Source: Clavaria fumosa
Taxonomy: Eukaryota > Basidiomycota > Agaricomycetes > Agaricales > Clavariaceae
Length of the DNA: 64,000 nucleotides
Direction: 5' to 3'
Assembly (NCBI GenBank): GCA_951802425.1
Contig: OX637805.1
Span: 930,001-994,000 of the forward strand
Shown here: piece after piece, positions 30,685 through 41,906 of the stretch
Layout: each line of letters opens with the position of its first letter
Numbering within the stretch: the first letter of the stretch is position 1
The notes under the pieces: generated by a model
Told to the model about the DNA's origin: nothing
What the model saw: only the letters and a program-made list of their open reading frames with translations
Databases searched by the model: none
Translations under genes and position numbers: made by a program

Positions 30685-31952
30685 TGTCACATCCGTGCTG
30701 CTCCCTTCGGGTCCGGACCAGAAACACCATCTCCGGTCCTGGACTTCCTATCTCCGGACCCCGACTTCCAATCTCCAGACCCTGACTTCCAATCTCCAGA
30801 CCCCGACTTCCAATCTCCGCACCCGACCTCCAATCTCCGCACCCAGACCTCCGAACTCCTGCTCTGATGCCTCAGCATCTGAGGGTACCTGCCCCACATG
30901 TGGGGCAGGCACCAAACCCACACCCGGGGATAGTTCCCCAAGAGGCTGTCCCGATCCCGATCCCGATCCCGATCCCGATTCCCGATCTCCAAATCCTGAA
31001 CCCGACTTCCCGACTGTCATGAACCGACGTCCGTGGTTACTCCACCAGCAACAAACTCTGAGCATGGAAACCGGACAATCCACGCAGTTGCTTGGCAGCA
31101 TAGTTACCAACCTGATGGTAGTAGCATCTGACTCCGGGATCAGGAAACTGATCCCTGTTGTTATTCCATTGTTCCGTAGTAAGTCCTGCAACATATCTCC
31201 GGGACATTCTCCGTAGCTACCGTCAATACTCCAGGTTGCTGGAAACGCCCTGGACTCGTAGTATATATACCTACCTACTTCGTAGAGTATTCTGTAGTCC
31301 GGATACCGCCCTCATATACCCATGTACACCCTTCCCGTATACCCCCGAACTCCCCCGCACTTCTGTCCCTCCGTCCCTCCGTACTTCCGCACCTCCGTAC
31401 CCGGAATCCCATCCCCCTGTCTATTCCTGCACTTCTGTCCTTTCCACCCACCACCTTGTAAGATGTATAATGTCTAATCCGACCCTCGCCCCCCGTCTCC
31501 TATGCCAGTAGAGCTAAGTCCTGACTGACTCCTGACCAACTCCTGACCGACTCCTGGCTGAGTTCCATCCAACACCCGGAATCTGTCCCGACCTCCGGAA
31601 ACCATCTCCGAACTCCGGAACTCCATCCTCCGACCCAACCCCTGTCCCTGCTCCTAGTCACTTGTTAACCCCAAACTCCGTCCAAACTCCGTCTCTGCCC
31701 TCTTGTCCATTCCTTGCCTATAATATGGTGAAGTCCAATCCAGACATCTCACCTGAGCACCGGACCCAAGATCCCGAATCCTGCAACCTCGAAATATGGG
31801 ACACCCAGGACTCAGTAAGGGCGTTGTTTCAATATGTTCGCCAAAGTCCCACCCGAACCCCGAAGTCCTATTCCGGATGTCCCGGACATCCCGGACCCGA
31901 ACTCCGAACTCCGACCGGACTTCACCCCAACCCTCCGAGTACGCACATAACA
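30685..31952 (+). repeat. 3' LTR of the large element
   Basis: 1268 bp, TGTCACATCC...ACATAACA, followed by TSD CATAC (31953-31957). Matches the three 5' LTR segments. Contains the CCG-bearing 21-bp repeats at 30730-30860 (U3), a GATCCC microsatellite near 30955, a TATATATA stretch near 31263, and many CTCCG motifs downstream. Confidence 0.92.
30730..30860. promoter_or_regulatory. CCG-bearing 20-21-bp tandem repeats in the U3 of the large element
   Basis: Five to six copies of (A)TCTCCGGACCCCGACTTCCA with period 20-21 bp; the 5' LTR carries a slightly longer, more mutated version at 8090-8235. The least mutated copy carries two CCG triplets. Two DNA turns per repeat would keep the triplets in register. 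The array lies 50-175 bp inside the LTR, between the LTR edge and U3 promoter sequence, and 255-385 bp from the start of the divergent Zn2Cys6-like gene. The regulatory role is inferred. Confidence 0.5.
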
Positions 31953-31957
31953 CATAC

Positions 31958-33147
31958 ACTGACGTGTCTAGTCTTGGTATAGGAGTCTGGTTCCCTGGTG
32001 AGCACACAGGGTACCAATGGGCCATCCCAGCTGACCTCGCACCAAGTGGGATCTTCTTTTTCAAGGCATTAGCCCTATGCTGCGCAGCACACCTCTCTCG
32101 CAACCACAGTCGCCCTCGCTGCCTCCTCTGCCACACTGATAACTCGAACTCCTTTGACATCTTCCACTCGCTCCATGCCAGACCTGGCCACAATGCAATC
32201 CTTGTGTCAACTGTCAATGTCCGCATTACCAATGGCCTTGACATGCAAGTCCTATGGATACCTGGTTCTGAGAATGTCGTAGCAGATGCACTCTCAACAT
32301 GCGAGTCCTATGGATACCCAGTTCTGAGAATGTTGTAGCAGATGCACTCTCTCGGCTCGACAATGAGAGAGCCCTCACCCTCGCCCCTGCACTGTCAATC
32401 ATCAGTTTTCAACCCCCTTGAGATGCACTGGGGGCAAATAAAAAATGAACAGATCCCCCCCCCCAGTCCCGCCAGCTGATGCGCCCGCTGTGGACCCTGG
32501 AGCACGTACAACAAGAGCGCTCCACCCTCATGGGACTTGCTCTCAACCCCTCCACCACACTTTCTTACACAAGCGCCCTCAACTCGTACCTCACCTTCTG
32601 CAGGACACTGTCACTGTCTCCAGACCCCACCCCAAACACCCTCAGCCTCTACATTGCCTACAAATCCTCTTTTATCTCCCCCGCCTCTGTCAAATCGTAC
32701 CTCTCTGGCATCTGCAGCCTGCTAGAACCCTACCACCCACACATCCATGCCAGCCATGCATCCCCACTTGTCGTCAAAATGTTGAAGGGTGCACACCAAT
32801 GACACAGGGGCATCACCACTCGAAAGAGTGCCCTGTCCTGGAATGATGTAACTCTTGTATCATTGACCTATGCAGAAACCACACACCATGATGACCAGCT
32901 CTTCGTTGCAATCTTCTTCACTGCCTTCTTCGCACTGCTACGGCTTGGCAAGGCCACCATGCCAGACAACCCATGACCCTGCGACCCTGCGAAGTACACA
33001 TTGCAATCCTTGGTGTCCCTGACTGCAGATGGGTACAGCCTGTGGCTGCCGCAGTTCAAGGGCGACAGCTTCTTTGAAGGCAACAAAGTGGCCATCTTGA
33101 AATGTGCAGGACGACTGGACCCATCACTCAGTCAATGACATGAATTC
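31958..33147 (+). pseudogene. Tyrosine-recombinase retroelement, RNase H and recombinase N-terminal part
   Basis: Continues the frame of 8044 exactly. RNase H begins 'YTDVSSLGIGVWFP' and later shows 'CHTDNSNSFDIF' and 'WIPGSENVVADALS'. A 56-bp tandem duplication (from 32243 and 32299) shifts the frame inside this region. The recombinase follows with the N-terminal core-binding fold ('LNPSTTLSYTSALNSYLTFC', 32545-32605) and catalytic box A Arg in 'FFALLRLGKAT' (32930). In-frame TGA at several Arg positions, e.g. near 32420, 32800 and 32976. Interrupted at 33148 by a non-coding TIR element; the recombinase C-terminus resumes at 36437. Confidence 0.83.
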
Positions 33148-33288
33148 CTTGCAATAGAGTATTGTAATTACAATAAATAGCTATTGCAAGACATGACAAT
33201 ACAGCCTCTGTGACAACTGTGATGCACTTGTCCCAAAGTGGACAATAGCCATGCAATATATTACAATACATGTCCCATTCAGGCCTGC

Positions 33289-34674
33289 TGTCAGGACCCA
33301 TCCATTTTTGCCTTGCCCAAACCGACTTTACCAGCACCTACGAACCTCCCAACATCCCTCTACAACCTCGCAAACTCCTCTACACACTTCCGAAACCTGC
33401 CATCCCCTTCTGAAAGCCTCCCCGACCTCTACCACATTCACACAACACTTGCGTCACCTCCTGACACCTTACCCTATGTGTGTCTACCACCTGAACCTGC
33501 CAAATCGAGACACAACACACAGTTATGCAATCTTTCTCAGCCGGCACGTGACTTGCTGCATGGCACCACCGACATCACTAGCATTACCCATGTTATCAGT
33601 GTTATCCATGTGACTTCCTGCCCAAGCATCACCTGTGTCACTAGCATCACCTGCGTCACTACCACCATCCACGTGACTGCACGCATGGACCTCGCGACCT
33701 TAATGATGAAACACACCGCCGATGGCCAGTTGAGCACTACTTCGAATTATGCTTCCTTTCTTCTCCCCAGTCATCTATAATTATGATAAATATGACCAAA
33801 GCATCTCTTCGTAACTATAGTTACCCATATGATTATTTAACTAAGTTGTGGCCCATGACCAGTCAGGTTCGCGACCCTACTTATGTTTCCCTTACCCCTT
33901 GCGACCTTAGTAGAACATGTCCATAGTCACTTTATGACTGACCATACCCTGTACTACTATAGTTCTGTCACTTGGCGACCTCTGTACTTTTCCATTTCCA
34001 TTATACTCTCTGTACGTATGTATATAAAGTCTCGCATGTACTTACGGTACTCCAGACTTGATATTGACACACTTTGGTTTAAGCTTGAGGCCACGATGCC
34101 CTTTGAGCTTGGAACCATCATGATTGATAGGTCTTGTCTCTCTTGGTGACCTCAAGATTGTCAAGACACTTCTACTCTATTCTAACTCGTCCTCTGCGCT
34201 CGTATAAACTCGCGCACTTAAGTATTCTCTCTTATTCATCTTGATACTGATTCCTTCGAACCCCATAGGTTCTCTCATCAGTTGACAAAGTCATTGCATT
34301 CACTGATACACTTTTCGACATCGTCGCAACCATCCGCGACTCTCTCAACATCGTCTATTTCTCTCTCCTCATCTATTTCTTCCTTTACGTTTCGTCGGTC
34401 GACTTCACAACCCTCTCAACATTATTTATTTCTCTCAACTTGTCCTTTTCCCTCTTTATACTTCATCTACCGGCTTCGCGACCTTCTCAATGACGTCTCC
34501 CTCCTCTTTACTTGTTTCTCTTCATTCTCACATTCTCTTAGATGTCCTCGCAACCTTCCGGGACCAAGCATTATCAACTGTGCTCAACAGTTGATTGGTC
34601 TTAGTGAGTTTCTAGAACTGGTCACCAACAAGTCAACCTTCAGTATTACTTACAAGATGGGACAGGTCCTAACA
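33289..34674 (+). repeat. Solo LTR, same family as the left-edge Gypsy element, TSD CCTGC
   Basis: 1386 bp, TGTCAGGACCC...GGTCCTAACA, flanked by CCTGC at 33284-33288 and 34675-34679. Opposite orientation to 1781-2763 and 45846-47305. Contains repeated CGCGACC / CGCAACC motifs and CT-rich internal repeats around 34290-34560. No internal genes. Confidence 0.92.
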
Positions 34675-34719
34675 CCTGCCCTGCACACTCAGCCAGTAAT
34701 CCAGAATAGGAATGCTGGT

Positions 34720-36219
34720 CAAACAATGGCAAACAAAATATGCTAAAAATAAAAACAAAAACTCGAAATTGAGCAGCCCTGTGCCTGGTCCCTCAGGTAC
34801 ATGTTGCCAATCAGGCATAGCAGCTTTTGGTAAGCTGCTATGACTGTGGGAAAAAATTTGCACAGCTTGCAAAATATGACTTTTTATACACCAAAAAATT
34901 GGCAAAAATCAGGAGATTCCGAATCTGGACACCCCACATTTGTATCTGCCTTTGTTCAGCATCAATTTGCAAAACACACAGAAAATATTCATTTTCCACA
35001 ATTCTGCAGTACTCTGCAGTACTCTGGCTTGAAAATGGTTAGTGGAGGATACACACACTACCTGTGGACATATGGGGAGGGTGTAGATTAGTTTAACAAC
35101 CTACCCACCATCTCTGCCACCTCCCTGGAATCCATTACTAGAAATTAGGGTTATTGGCCTGGGAGCATGGCTATTTGTTATATTGCAAATTCCAGCCATC
35201 AGACTACACCTTATGATATCTAATACAATCATACAAAAGCCCATAATATTTGGTGCAGAACTACAGATTCCCCATGTCTATTTTCCCAAAAATCTCAAAA
35301 TCTCTCCCCAGACAGTCCCCTTTGTCAAATCACATATTCCTGTAGTCTGATAGCTGACAAGGCATGCATGAATACATGTTCAAGGTTTGGTGAAGTTAGG
35401 CCAAGTTCTCAGGAAGATAGCCCAGAATGTGTGTTTTGGAGGACAGTCAAGGTGTTGCTTATCCTTGCCTGTGTTGTTACCTTCACTTTAGACTGTCCTC
35501 CAAAACACACATTCTGGGCTATCTTCCTGAGAACTTGGCCTAACTTCACCAAACCTTGAACATGTATTCATGCATGCCTTGTCAGCTATCAGACTACAGG
35601 AATATGTGATTTGACAAAGGGGACTGTCTGGGGAGAGATTTTGAGATTTTTGGGAAAATAGACATGGGGAATCTGTAGTTCTGCACCAAATATTATGGGC
35701 TTTTGTATGATTGTATTAGATATCATAAGGTGTAGTCTGATGGCTGGAATTTGCAATATAACAAATAGCCATGCTCCCAGGCCAATAACCCTAATTTCTA
35801 GTAATGGATTCCAGGGAGGTGGCAGAGATGGTGGGTAGGTTGTTAAACTAATCTACACCCTCCCCATATGTCCACAGGTAGTGTGTGTATCCTCCACTAA
35901 CCATTTTCAAGCCAGAGTACTGCAGAGTACTGCAGAATTGTGGAAAATGAATATTTTCTGTGTGTTTTGCAAATTGATGCTGAACAAAGGCAGATACAAA
36001 TGTGGGGTGTCCAGATTCGGAATCTCCTGATTTTTGCCAATTTTTTGGTGTATAAAAAGTCATATTTTGCAAGCTGTGCAAATTTTTTCCCACAGTCATA
36101 GCAGCTTACCAAAAGCTGCTATGCCTGATTGGCAACGTGTACCTGAGGGACCAGGCACAGGGCTGCTCAATTTCGAGTTTTTGTTTTTATTTTTAGCATA
36201 TTTTGTTTGCCATTGTTTG
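34720..36219. repeat. 1.5-kb near-perfect palindrome (foldback element)
   Basis: Two inverted arms of 729 nt (34720-35448 and 35491-36219) around a 42-nt loop. Arms align without net indels, and open frames are mirrored exactly between them. One difference was seen (ACATGTTGCC against the complement of GGCAACGTGT). Termini CAAACAATGGCAAAC. No coding function recognised and no TSD resolved. Likely a foldback or MITE-type element. Confidence 0.88.
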
Positions 36220-36436
36220 CCATTGTTTGCCTGAGAAGTGATTTACTGTGTTGGTATGGACAGGGACCCTGCAACAGAATCACTGTCACAGTCTTGCATT
36301 GTATTGTAGTCTGTATTGTAATCTGCATTGTAATGACAATATAATCTTGCAAGAAAAATGTATTGTAACTACACCCAATCTTGCAATAGCATTATATTGT
36401 AATTAGAAGATACTCTTGCAAGAATCTGGCAGCATC

Positions 36437-36717
36437 AGGTGCACGATGCCCACTTGTTTGTGGTTCATTGCACATCTGCAGTGCCTATTCCTGCCTGACA
36501 TCGCAGGGCACTCCCTGCGTGCTGGTGGTGCGACTGCCCTGGCAGAGGAAGGCATGGCACCCGAGCTCATCCGAGCAGCTGGATGATGGTCCTCGAATGC
36601 TTTTGAGTGATACATAAGGAAGAACCCATTCCTGCTCCACACCCTGATCATAGGCAACAGAACAGACAGCCAGGTCACACCGGCTACATCGCCTGCATCT
36701 CTATCTCTTGTATAAAT
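36437..36717 (+). pseudogene. Tyrosine-recombinase retroelement, recombinase C-terminus
   Basis: Third piece. Shows the catalytic His-x-x-Arg box in 'GHSLRAGGATALAEEG' (36507-36555) and the nucleophile Tyr in 'YIRKNPFLL' (36609). Two in-frame TGA codons (after 'IRAAG' and before 'YIRKN') stand where Arg is expected. Together with 31958-33147 this supplies Arg, His-x-x-Arg and Tyr, so the element belonged to the RT-RNaseH-tyrosine recombinase class. Confidence 0.83.
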
Positions 36718-36742
36718 AAATAAATGCTTGACAGATGATTAC

Positions 36743-37705
36743 TTTCAGCAGCACAGCTCTGGAGTTCATGCAGGAGAACGAGAATGTGTGTATTCATAAG
36801 TTCACTGTGTGGTCATAACAAGATAGGTATACAGACCTGGAGTTCACGAGAACACATGAACTCCAAATGGTCATGGCTTGTGAGTATAAGAGTCCATAAG
36901 AACCCACAAAGCATGAGCTAGAAATGAAAGAAAGTTAAACTACAAGGTAACAATGTCGTGGGAGGATAAACAGCACATGGCATGAGGCGTGGATCCGTCA
37001 TGGATCCATCGTGGTAGACATGGCACTACCCTGCGGGATATGCATGTTGTCACTCCCACTTGCCAAGTCGTCATGATGCAGAAACACCAATCATGCTCCA
37101 GAATTTCTTGAACAAGTCGTGGGGCAAGGCCTTCGTCAAGATGTTGGCAACCATCTGGGTTGTCGAACAGTACCAGAATGACACCTCACCACTAGAAACC
37201 CACTCGCGAACGAAATGATGGCGTATATCAATGTGCTTCATGTGCGAGTGCACAACAGGGTTCTTCGCGAGTGCAATACATCCTTGGTTGTCGGCATGGA
37301 TGATGGTAGTGGCAGACAGGGCAAAGCTGAGGTTGGCGAGAAGTGTGCGCAGCCAAATGGCCTCTTTGGTGGCATTCGCCAAAGCCATGTACTCAGCCTT
37401 GACTGTGGACAAAGCGACAGTTGGTTGTTTCTTTGACAACCACAAAACCGTGCCACCAGCAATGTCGAAACAGAAGCCGGCGATTGAGCGTTGGTCGTCG
37501 GGGTCCTGCGCCCAGTCCGAGTCCGTCCATCCAATGAGATCGACTCCATCGTCTTTGCTGCCTAATGTCAGTCCATAATTTACTGTACCATTGAGATAAC
37601 GAAGGATCCTTTTCAAGGTGACAAGATGTGTTTTTCCAGGGTTGGCTCCAAACTGCACACAGATGTTAGTTGCATATTCACCAGATGCTGGCATATCCAT
37701 GCATG
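36743..37705 (-). mobile_element. Truncated Copia retrotransposon: 3' end and LTR
   Basis: Minus strand. 37700-37071 encodes the Copia RNase H domain, open ('GWTDSDWAQDPDDQRSIAGF', 'KKQPTVALSTVKAEYMALA', 'IIHADNQGCIALAKNPVVHS'). An LTR of about 310 bp follows (37052-36743; starts TGACAACATG after a GTGGGAG purine tract, ends CTGAAA). Related to, but distinct from, the Copia element at 51599-62400. RT and everything upstream are missing; the break at about 37706 meets AT-rich repeats. The right TSD copy is therefore lost. Confidence 0.82.
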
Positions 37706-38095
37706 GAGATATTCTAATTAGAACAATATGACTAGTGCATTTGTATTGTAATTTACCATTTGCAAATATATTCTAATTAGAATTGCTTGAGGCTGTGCTC
37801 TGGGCTAAGGTGGTAATGCATCAGATACTGTAATTACCAATCAATTGTATGATGCATTGGCTTATAAACTCAATATGGAGCAGTGTATCAATGAAATCAT
37901 GCATTATGAATTGTAATTACAAATCACTTTGGTGCATCAGCAAATGTAATTACAAATCAGATTGGTGCATCAGCAATTCTAATTACAAATCAGATTGGTG
38001 AATCAGCAAATGTAATTACAAATCAGATTGTTACATCAGCAATCGTAATTACAAATCAGATTGGTGCATCAGCAATTCTAATTTATCCAAACCAT
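37706..38095. repeat. AT-rich 33-bp repeat array, left arm
   Basis: Units of GTAATTACAAATCAGATTGG / TGCATCAGCAATT type with 33-bp period, most regular at 37917-38090. It is an inverted match to the array at 44270-44768. Probably subterminal repeats of the KDZ transposon or of a related non-autonomous element. Confidence 0.7.
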
Positions 38096-39073
38096 CACAC
38101 AGTCCAGCCAATTGTCATTGAGTGAAACCTCCTGGAGGTGAGCTGTAGCCTGCAATATCCAAGAAGGTGCACTCAATGTGATAGAGTCCAGCATTGCATC
38201 AGTGCTAAAAGCTTCGGACTGCACAGGCAGAACAACAGGGTCAGGGGGCAGAGCACCCCCAGTGAATGAAGGGGCAATATCTGGTGCACCAGTACTGAAA
38301 GCTTCAGACTGTCGAGGCAGAATGACAGGGTCAGGGGGCAGAGTACCCTCAACTAACGGAGGAGCAATATCCTGTGTACCAGCACCGGAAGCCTCGGACT
38401 GCTGGGGCAGAACAACAGAGTCAGGAGGCAGAGTACCTCCCGGTGACAGAGGGGCAGCAGTGTTACCAGAAGCTTCGGAATGCTGTGATGGAATGGCCGA
38501 GTTGTGGGGTGCAGGCATCACTGAGCTGCTCTGAATTTGTAGGGCATGGTTTGCACAGACAGGAGCAGCTGTTAATAGAATAAGACTTGGATATGGAAGA
38601 CATGATTGCAGACTTACAGAAGACTTCACAGGCAAAAGCCGCAAATGGGTGAAGATAAGCATTCTTGAAGTTAGGTTGACTTTGCGCAAAGTTGGAACCT
38701 GCCGCAATTATTCTGACATGCATGCTAGTGCAGTTTAGGAAGACTAGCTCTGGGATTGACATTGAGTCCACTCACCTGTTTACTTGAACTCTGCCTCCAG
38801 AAATGAGCTCAGGACCAGCCCAGAAAAGAGACATCACCTGCCCAGTCTGCTGAAAGGCAGCACCAAGGATTGGGGCCATCATTGGGATAAAATCATCGAT
38901 TGCACTAGGGAGTCATATGGAATCAGATCTAGAACAAATAAATGCAGATCACATACCTTTGGAACTCAGCAGGTGTTCTCTCCAGTGCAGGATGTGCAAC
39001 AACTGGATGCACCCTTTCTGCATCCTGCTGTGCCTTGATCTCCTTCACTTTCACCATGACCTCCACAAAAACC

Positions 39074-41273
39074 TGTTAGGAATGGGAGTAATCCCACAGT
39101 TGGAGTACAGAGTATGTAGTAATGCATAGCCTACAATCATTCATCATTGTGGCTAGTAGTCATGAAGACCTCTAGGAGCACAGTTCTATTAGTACTCTAA
39201 GAGGAGCACTAGCAATAGTGTCTCAGTGGCAAAGCATATCACCTACCACACTCCTTTGTATTGCCTATAGGATCACTCTTATGTCACCAGAGTGATTCTG
39301 TGGTTCTAGGCAATCTCTGACAAGTCCCATTGACAGGATAATTCCTTACTCTTATTGTGAATAAGAGTAAATATGCAAACATTACACAAAGCTATGCAAA
39401 TCTCATTGCATAATTGCATAGGCATATGAAGGATATATTGATGTCATGTTAATACTTTCAGGGTTTCAGTATGTATGCCCCTCAAAGTGGAGACATTGCA
39501 TGTAGCATCCTTATAGTCAAATCATTATATCCACCTATGAGACAGTTCTATTGTACCATGTAGCATATAGGTGTATGCCTACATTTATTGTCTATATGTC
39601 TACAAAGTTTCATGGGAAAGCAATAGGAACTGGCTGAGATATTTACAAGAGGAATTATTGTAAATATTGCACCAAAAATGCGAACTGTTATAGCATGCCA
39701 AGTTCCTATTCAACTATTCTGCATATAGTATTAAACTATGGCTATATTTTATCTCTACCTATGTGCAAAGTTTCATGAGGATTGGTTGAGAACTCATGGA
39801 GTTATTCACAGTTTGGTAAAACTTGTTGACAGTCAAAGTGCTGTACCTGCCCAGTTGGGACAGTCATCCAAAGTCTTGGTCAGCCATCCATCCTAAAGGG
39901 GGATGAGTTTCACAGGGAACCATATCTAGAAATTATTACTTAAGCAGGAGTGCTTAGATAATTGTTTATCCCTGTTAAATCCCAAGGGCAAAGCCCTCCA
40001 GAGCCAAAACACCTTTTAGGTGGCCAGAGAGCAAGCCAGAGCGACAAAATTGCCTAATTAGGAAGGTTAGAGCGGAGTTTGAACTTTAAAATCAAACCTT
40101 CGGTTTTGAACTGTCTTTCAAAACTGACTCAGAGGCCCACACACTCATTGGGAGTACCTATTAATAAATTTACTGTATCAGGCCAATGCACAGCCTCCTC
40201 TGAGTCACTTCAAAACAGCCTTAACTAATTTAGGGAAGTCCAAATAGGGGAAATGACTCTGTCTGACTCATTCAGGCACATTCCAGCATATTCTCTCCAA
40301 AACTCAAACTGGGGAGGAGATAAAAATAGTAAATACATATATGGCAAGAATACATGCCTTATGCAATTATTTGAGTATTTTAATATGATTTTATATGCAT
40401 TATTTGTCCATGTGTCTTGAAATTACTGTATGTAGTAGATAGCTTGAAAACAATATAAATAGGGCACTGAAAGACATGTTCAGCAGCACCTACTTGACCC
40501 CAGAAACTGCCTGATCACCTTAGTCAGCTGAAGCTAAGAGCCAGCACCACTCCTAAAGGAGTTATTAATATATTTGTCCCACTGATGTCTAAATACCAGT
40601 GTGGACAAATAGTTGATTATCTCATCAATGCCTTGGGCTGGTGCGATGATTTTATTATGTAAGCATAGCCAGGCTATAGGGCTAGTGACTGAGTGTCTAG
40701 TCACGCCAAAAGCTTATGTAATACATGTGTTGTAACTGATGTCTTGCTTTGTATTATAGGGATTAGATATAAACAATTTATATCTAAAGAAGGAATAGGA
40801 ATTTGGTCAAGGTATAAGGGAGTGAAAGGGAGATAGGATAGAGAGGGTATCATAGATTTAATGTTGGAAGGATCTCCTATCCCATTGGAGAGATATAAAT
40901 ATTGTCATAGTACAGTATTCATATGAATAGACTTAAGTATTTAATATCTCATTATTGGTTGGATATTAAAGCAAGGTGTAAGAGGATGAAATAGTCGAGA
41001 TGACTATGGGGATCCTTTGGTCAATTACCCTTGTTTGAGATATTGATGCTTGAGTCACTATAGAATATTTCTATTTGCTGCTCACATTAGCAATGCCTTG
41101 TAGACAATATTAAGGTTATCTTAGTATCTGTTTACAGGAAGGTGTGCAACCAGAAGCTCAATTGGGACATTGAGCTTGCCTAGTAATAATATTTGAGGTT
41201 CCTATTAGGGTTAACTTCAGTTTCCCTTACTTAAATATTATTATTCACAGGTAGCAAACCTGGTTCCATAACA
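39074..41273 (+). repeat. Very long (2.2 kb) solo LTR, TSD AAACC
   Basis: Begins TGTTAGGAATGGGAG, ends CTGGTTCCATAACA, flanked by AAACC at 39069-39073 and 41274-41278. 2200 bp with no gene. A TATAAATA at 40454 followed by CAGCAGCACC suggests a plus-strand promoter. I see no internal direct repeat that would make it a full element. It could be a Copia-type solo LTR given the termini; family unassigned. Inserted in an exon of the minus-strand gene. Confidence 0.8.
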
Positions 41274-41906
41274 AAACCTCATCTGTCTCTGCATTCCACA
41301 TCTGGTCAGTAACTTCCCAGATGAGGGCAAGACTTTCGCTGTGAGTCAAGGTGCAGCTTTCCCTCCATTTTTCAACTTCTGGTCAGATTTTCTTGGCATA
41401 GTAAAGTGATGAATAGACTTCAGTTACATGCATCATGCAAGTTCTTGGGGCATTGGCAGGAGCAGTAAATGGGTTGAACCCAAGAAGGTGCAATTTTTTT
41501 CGGATCCTCTTTTTGCAGTGCCAAGAGAACCAGGATTGGATTTGCTGGATCAGGCGCTGTTAGAAAAGACAAATTGAATTATGAATGGGTCTTACACACA
41601 CTTTTACAAGTAGTGATAGACTTGGTAAGCTCAAGCTCCTGAGATGTGCTCAATCCTTGAGCTACTCCATCCTTTTCGAGAGGAAATAGTGCATCATGTT
41701 CAGGCCACTTGACAAAAAAATCATGGCAAACAGATGGGAGGAAGGAAGGAAGGCGACCATTTGCTTGTGCGGTCAAGAAATCTTCCTGCCGACTTGACAA
41801 GAAATTGCACTGAGCAGTCAAAGTCCACAATTTTGCTGGCATTCCAAATCTGGCTAGGAATTTGAGGCATGACTTGTGTCCACCTTATAGGCTGCACAGT
41901 GGGCAC

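Larger units (their letters stand above)
8045..31952 (+). mobile_element. Large LTR element inserted in the tyrosine-recombinase element, TSD CATAC
   Basis: Direct LTRs of 1268 bp each once later insertions are removed. TSD CATAC at 8040-8044 and 31953-31957. Termini TGTCAC...TAACA. A purine tract (TTAAAGGGGAGG) directly upstream of the right LTR sets plus orientation. The 5' LTR is broken by Gypsy A (8379-18252) and a solo LTR (18483-19400), and the interior by a Tc1-type transposon (23451-29188). The remaining interior (20113-23448 plus 29189-30684) contains no recognisable gag, RT or integrase, but has an antisense Zn2Cys6-like gene near the 3' LTR. It is therefore either non-autonomous or decayed beyond recognition. 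The two LTRs have diverged visibly, mostly by C/T changes, so the insertion is older than Gypsy A. Confidence 0.85.
33148..36422. mobile_element. Non-coding TIR element splitting the recombinase, with nested insertions
   Basis: Both ends carry a 43-bp inverted repeat of CTTGCAATAGAGTATTGTAA type, itself partly palindromic (CTTGCAATAG...CTATTGCAAG). Without the solo LTR (33289-34674) and the palindrome (34720-36219) only about 390 bp remain, AT rich with ATTGTAATTACAAT motifs and no gene. A clear TSD is not seen (GAATTC against GAATCT at the junctions). Probably a MITE of unassigned superfamily. Confidence 0.55.

Noticed and set aside
34840..36099. Identical 83-codon proteins on opposite strands
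   Set aside because: Mirror images created by the palindrome at 34720-36219.
37900..38095. AT-rich 33-bp direct repeats as a CRISPR-like array
   Set aside because: No unique spacers between repeats, and the setting is a eukaryotic transposon.
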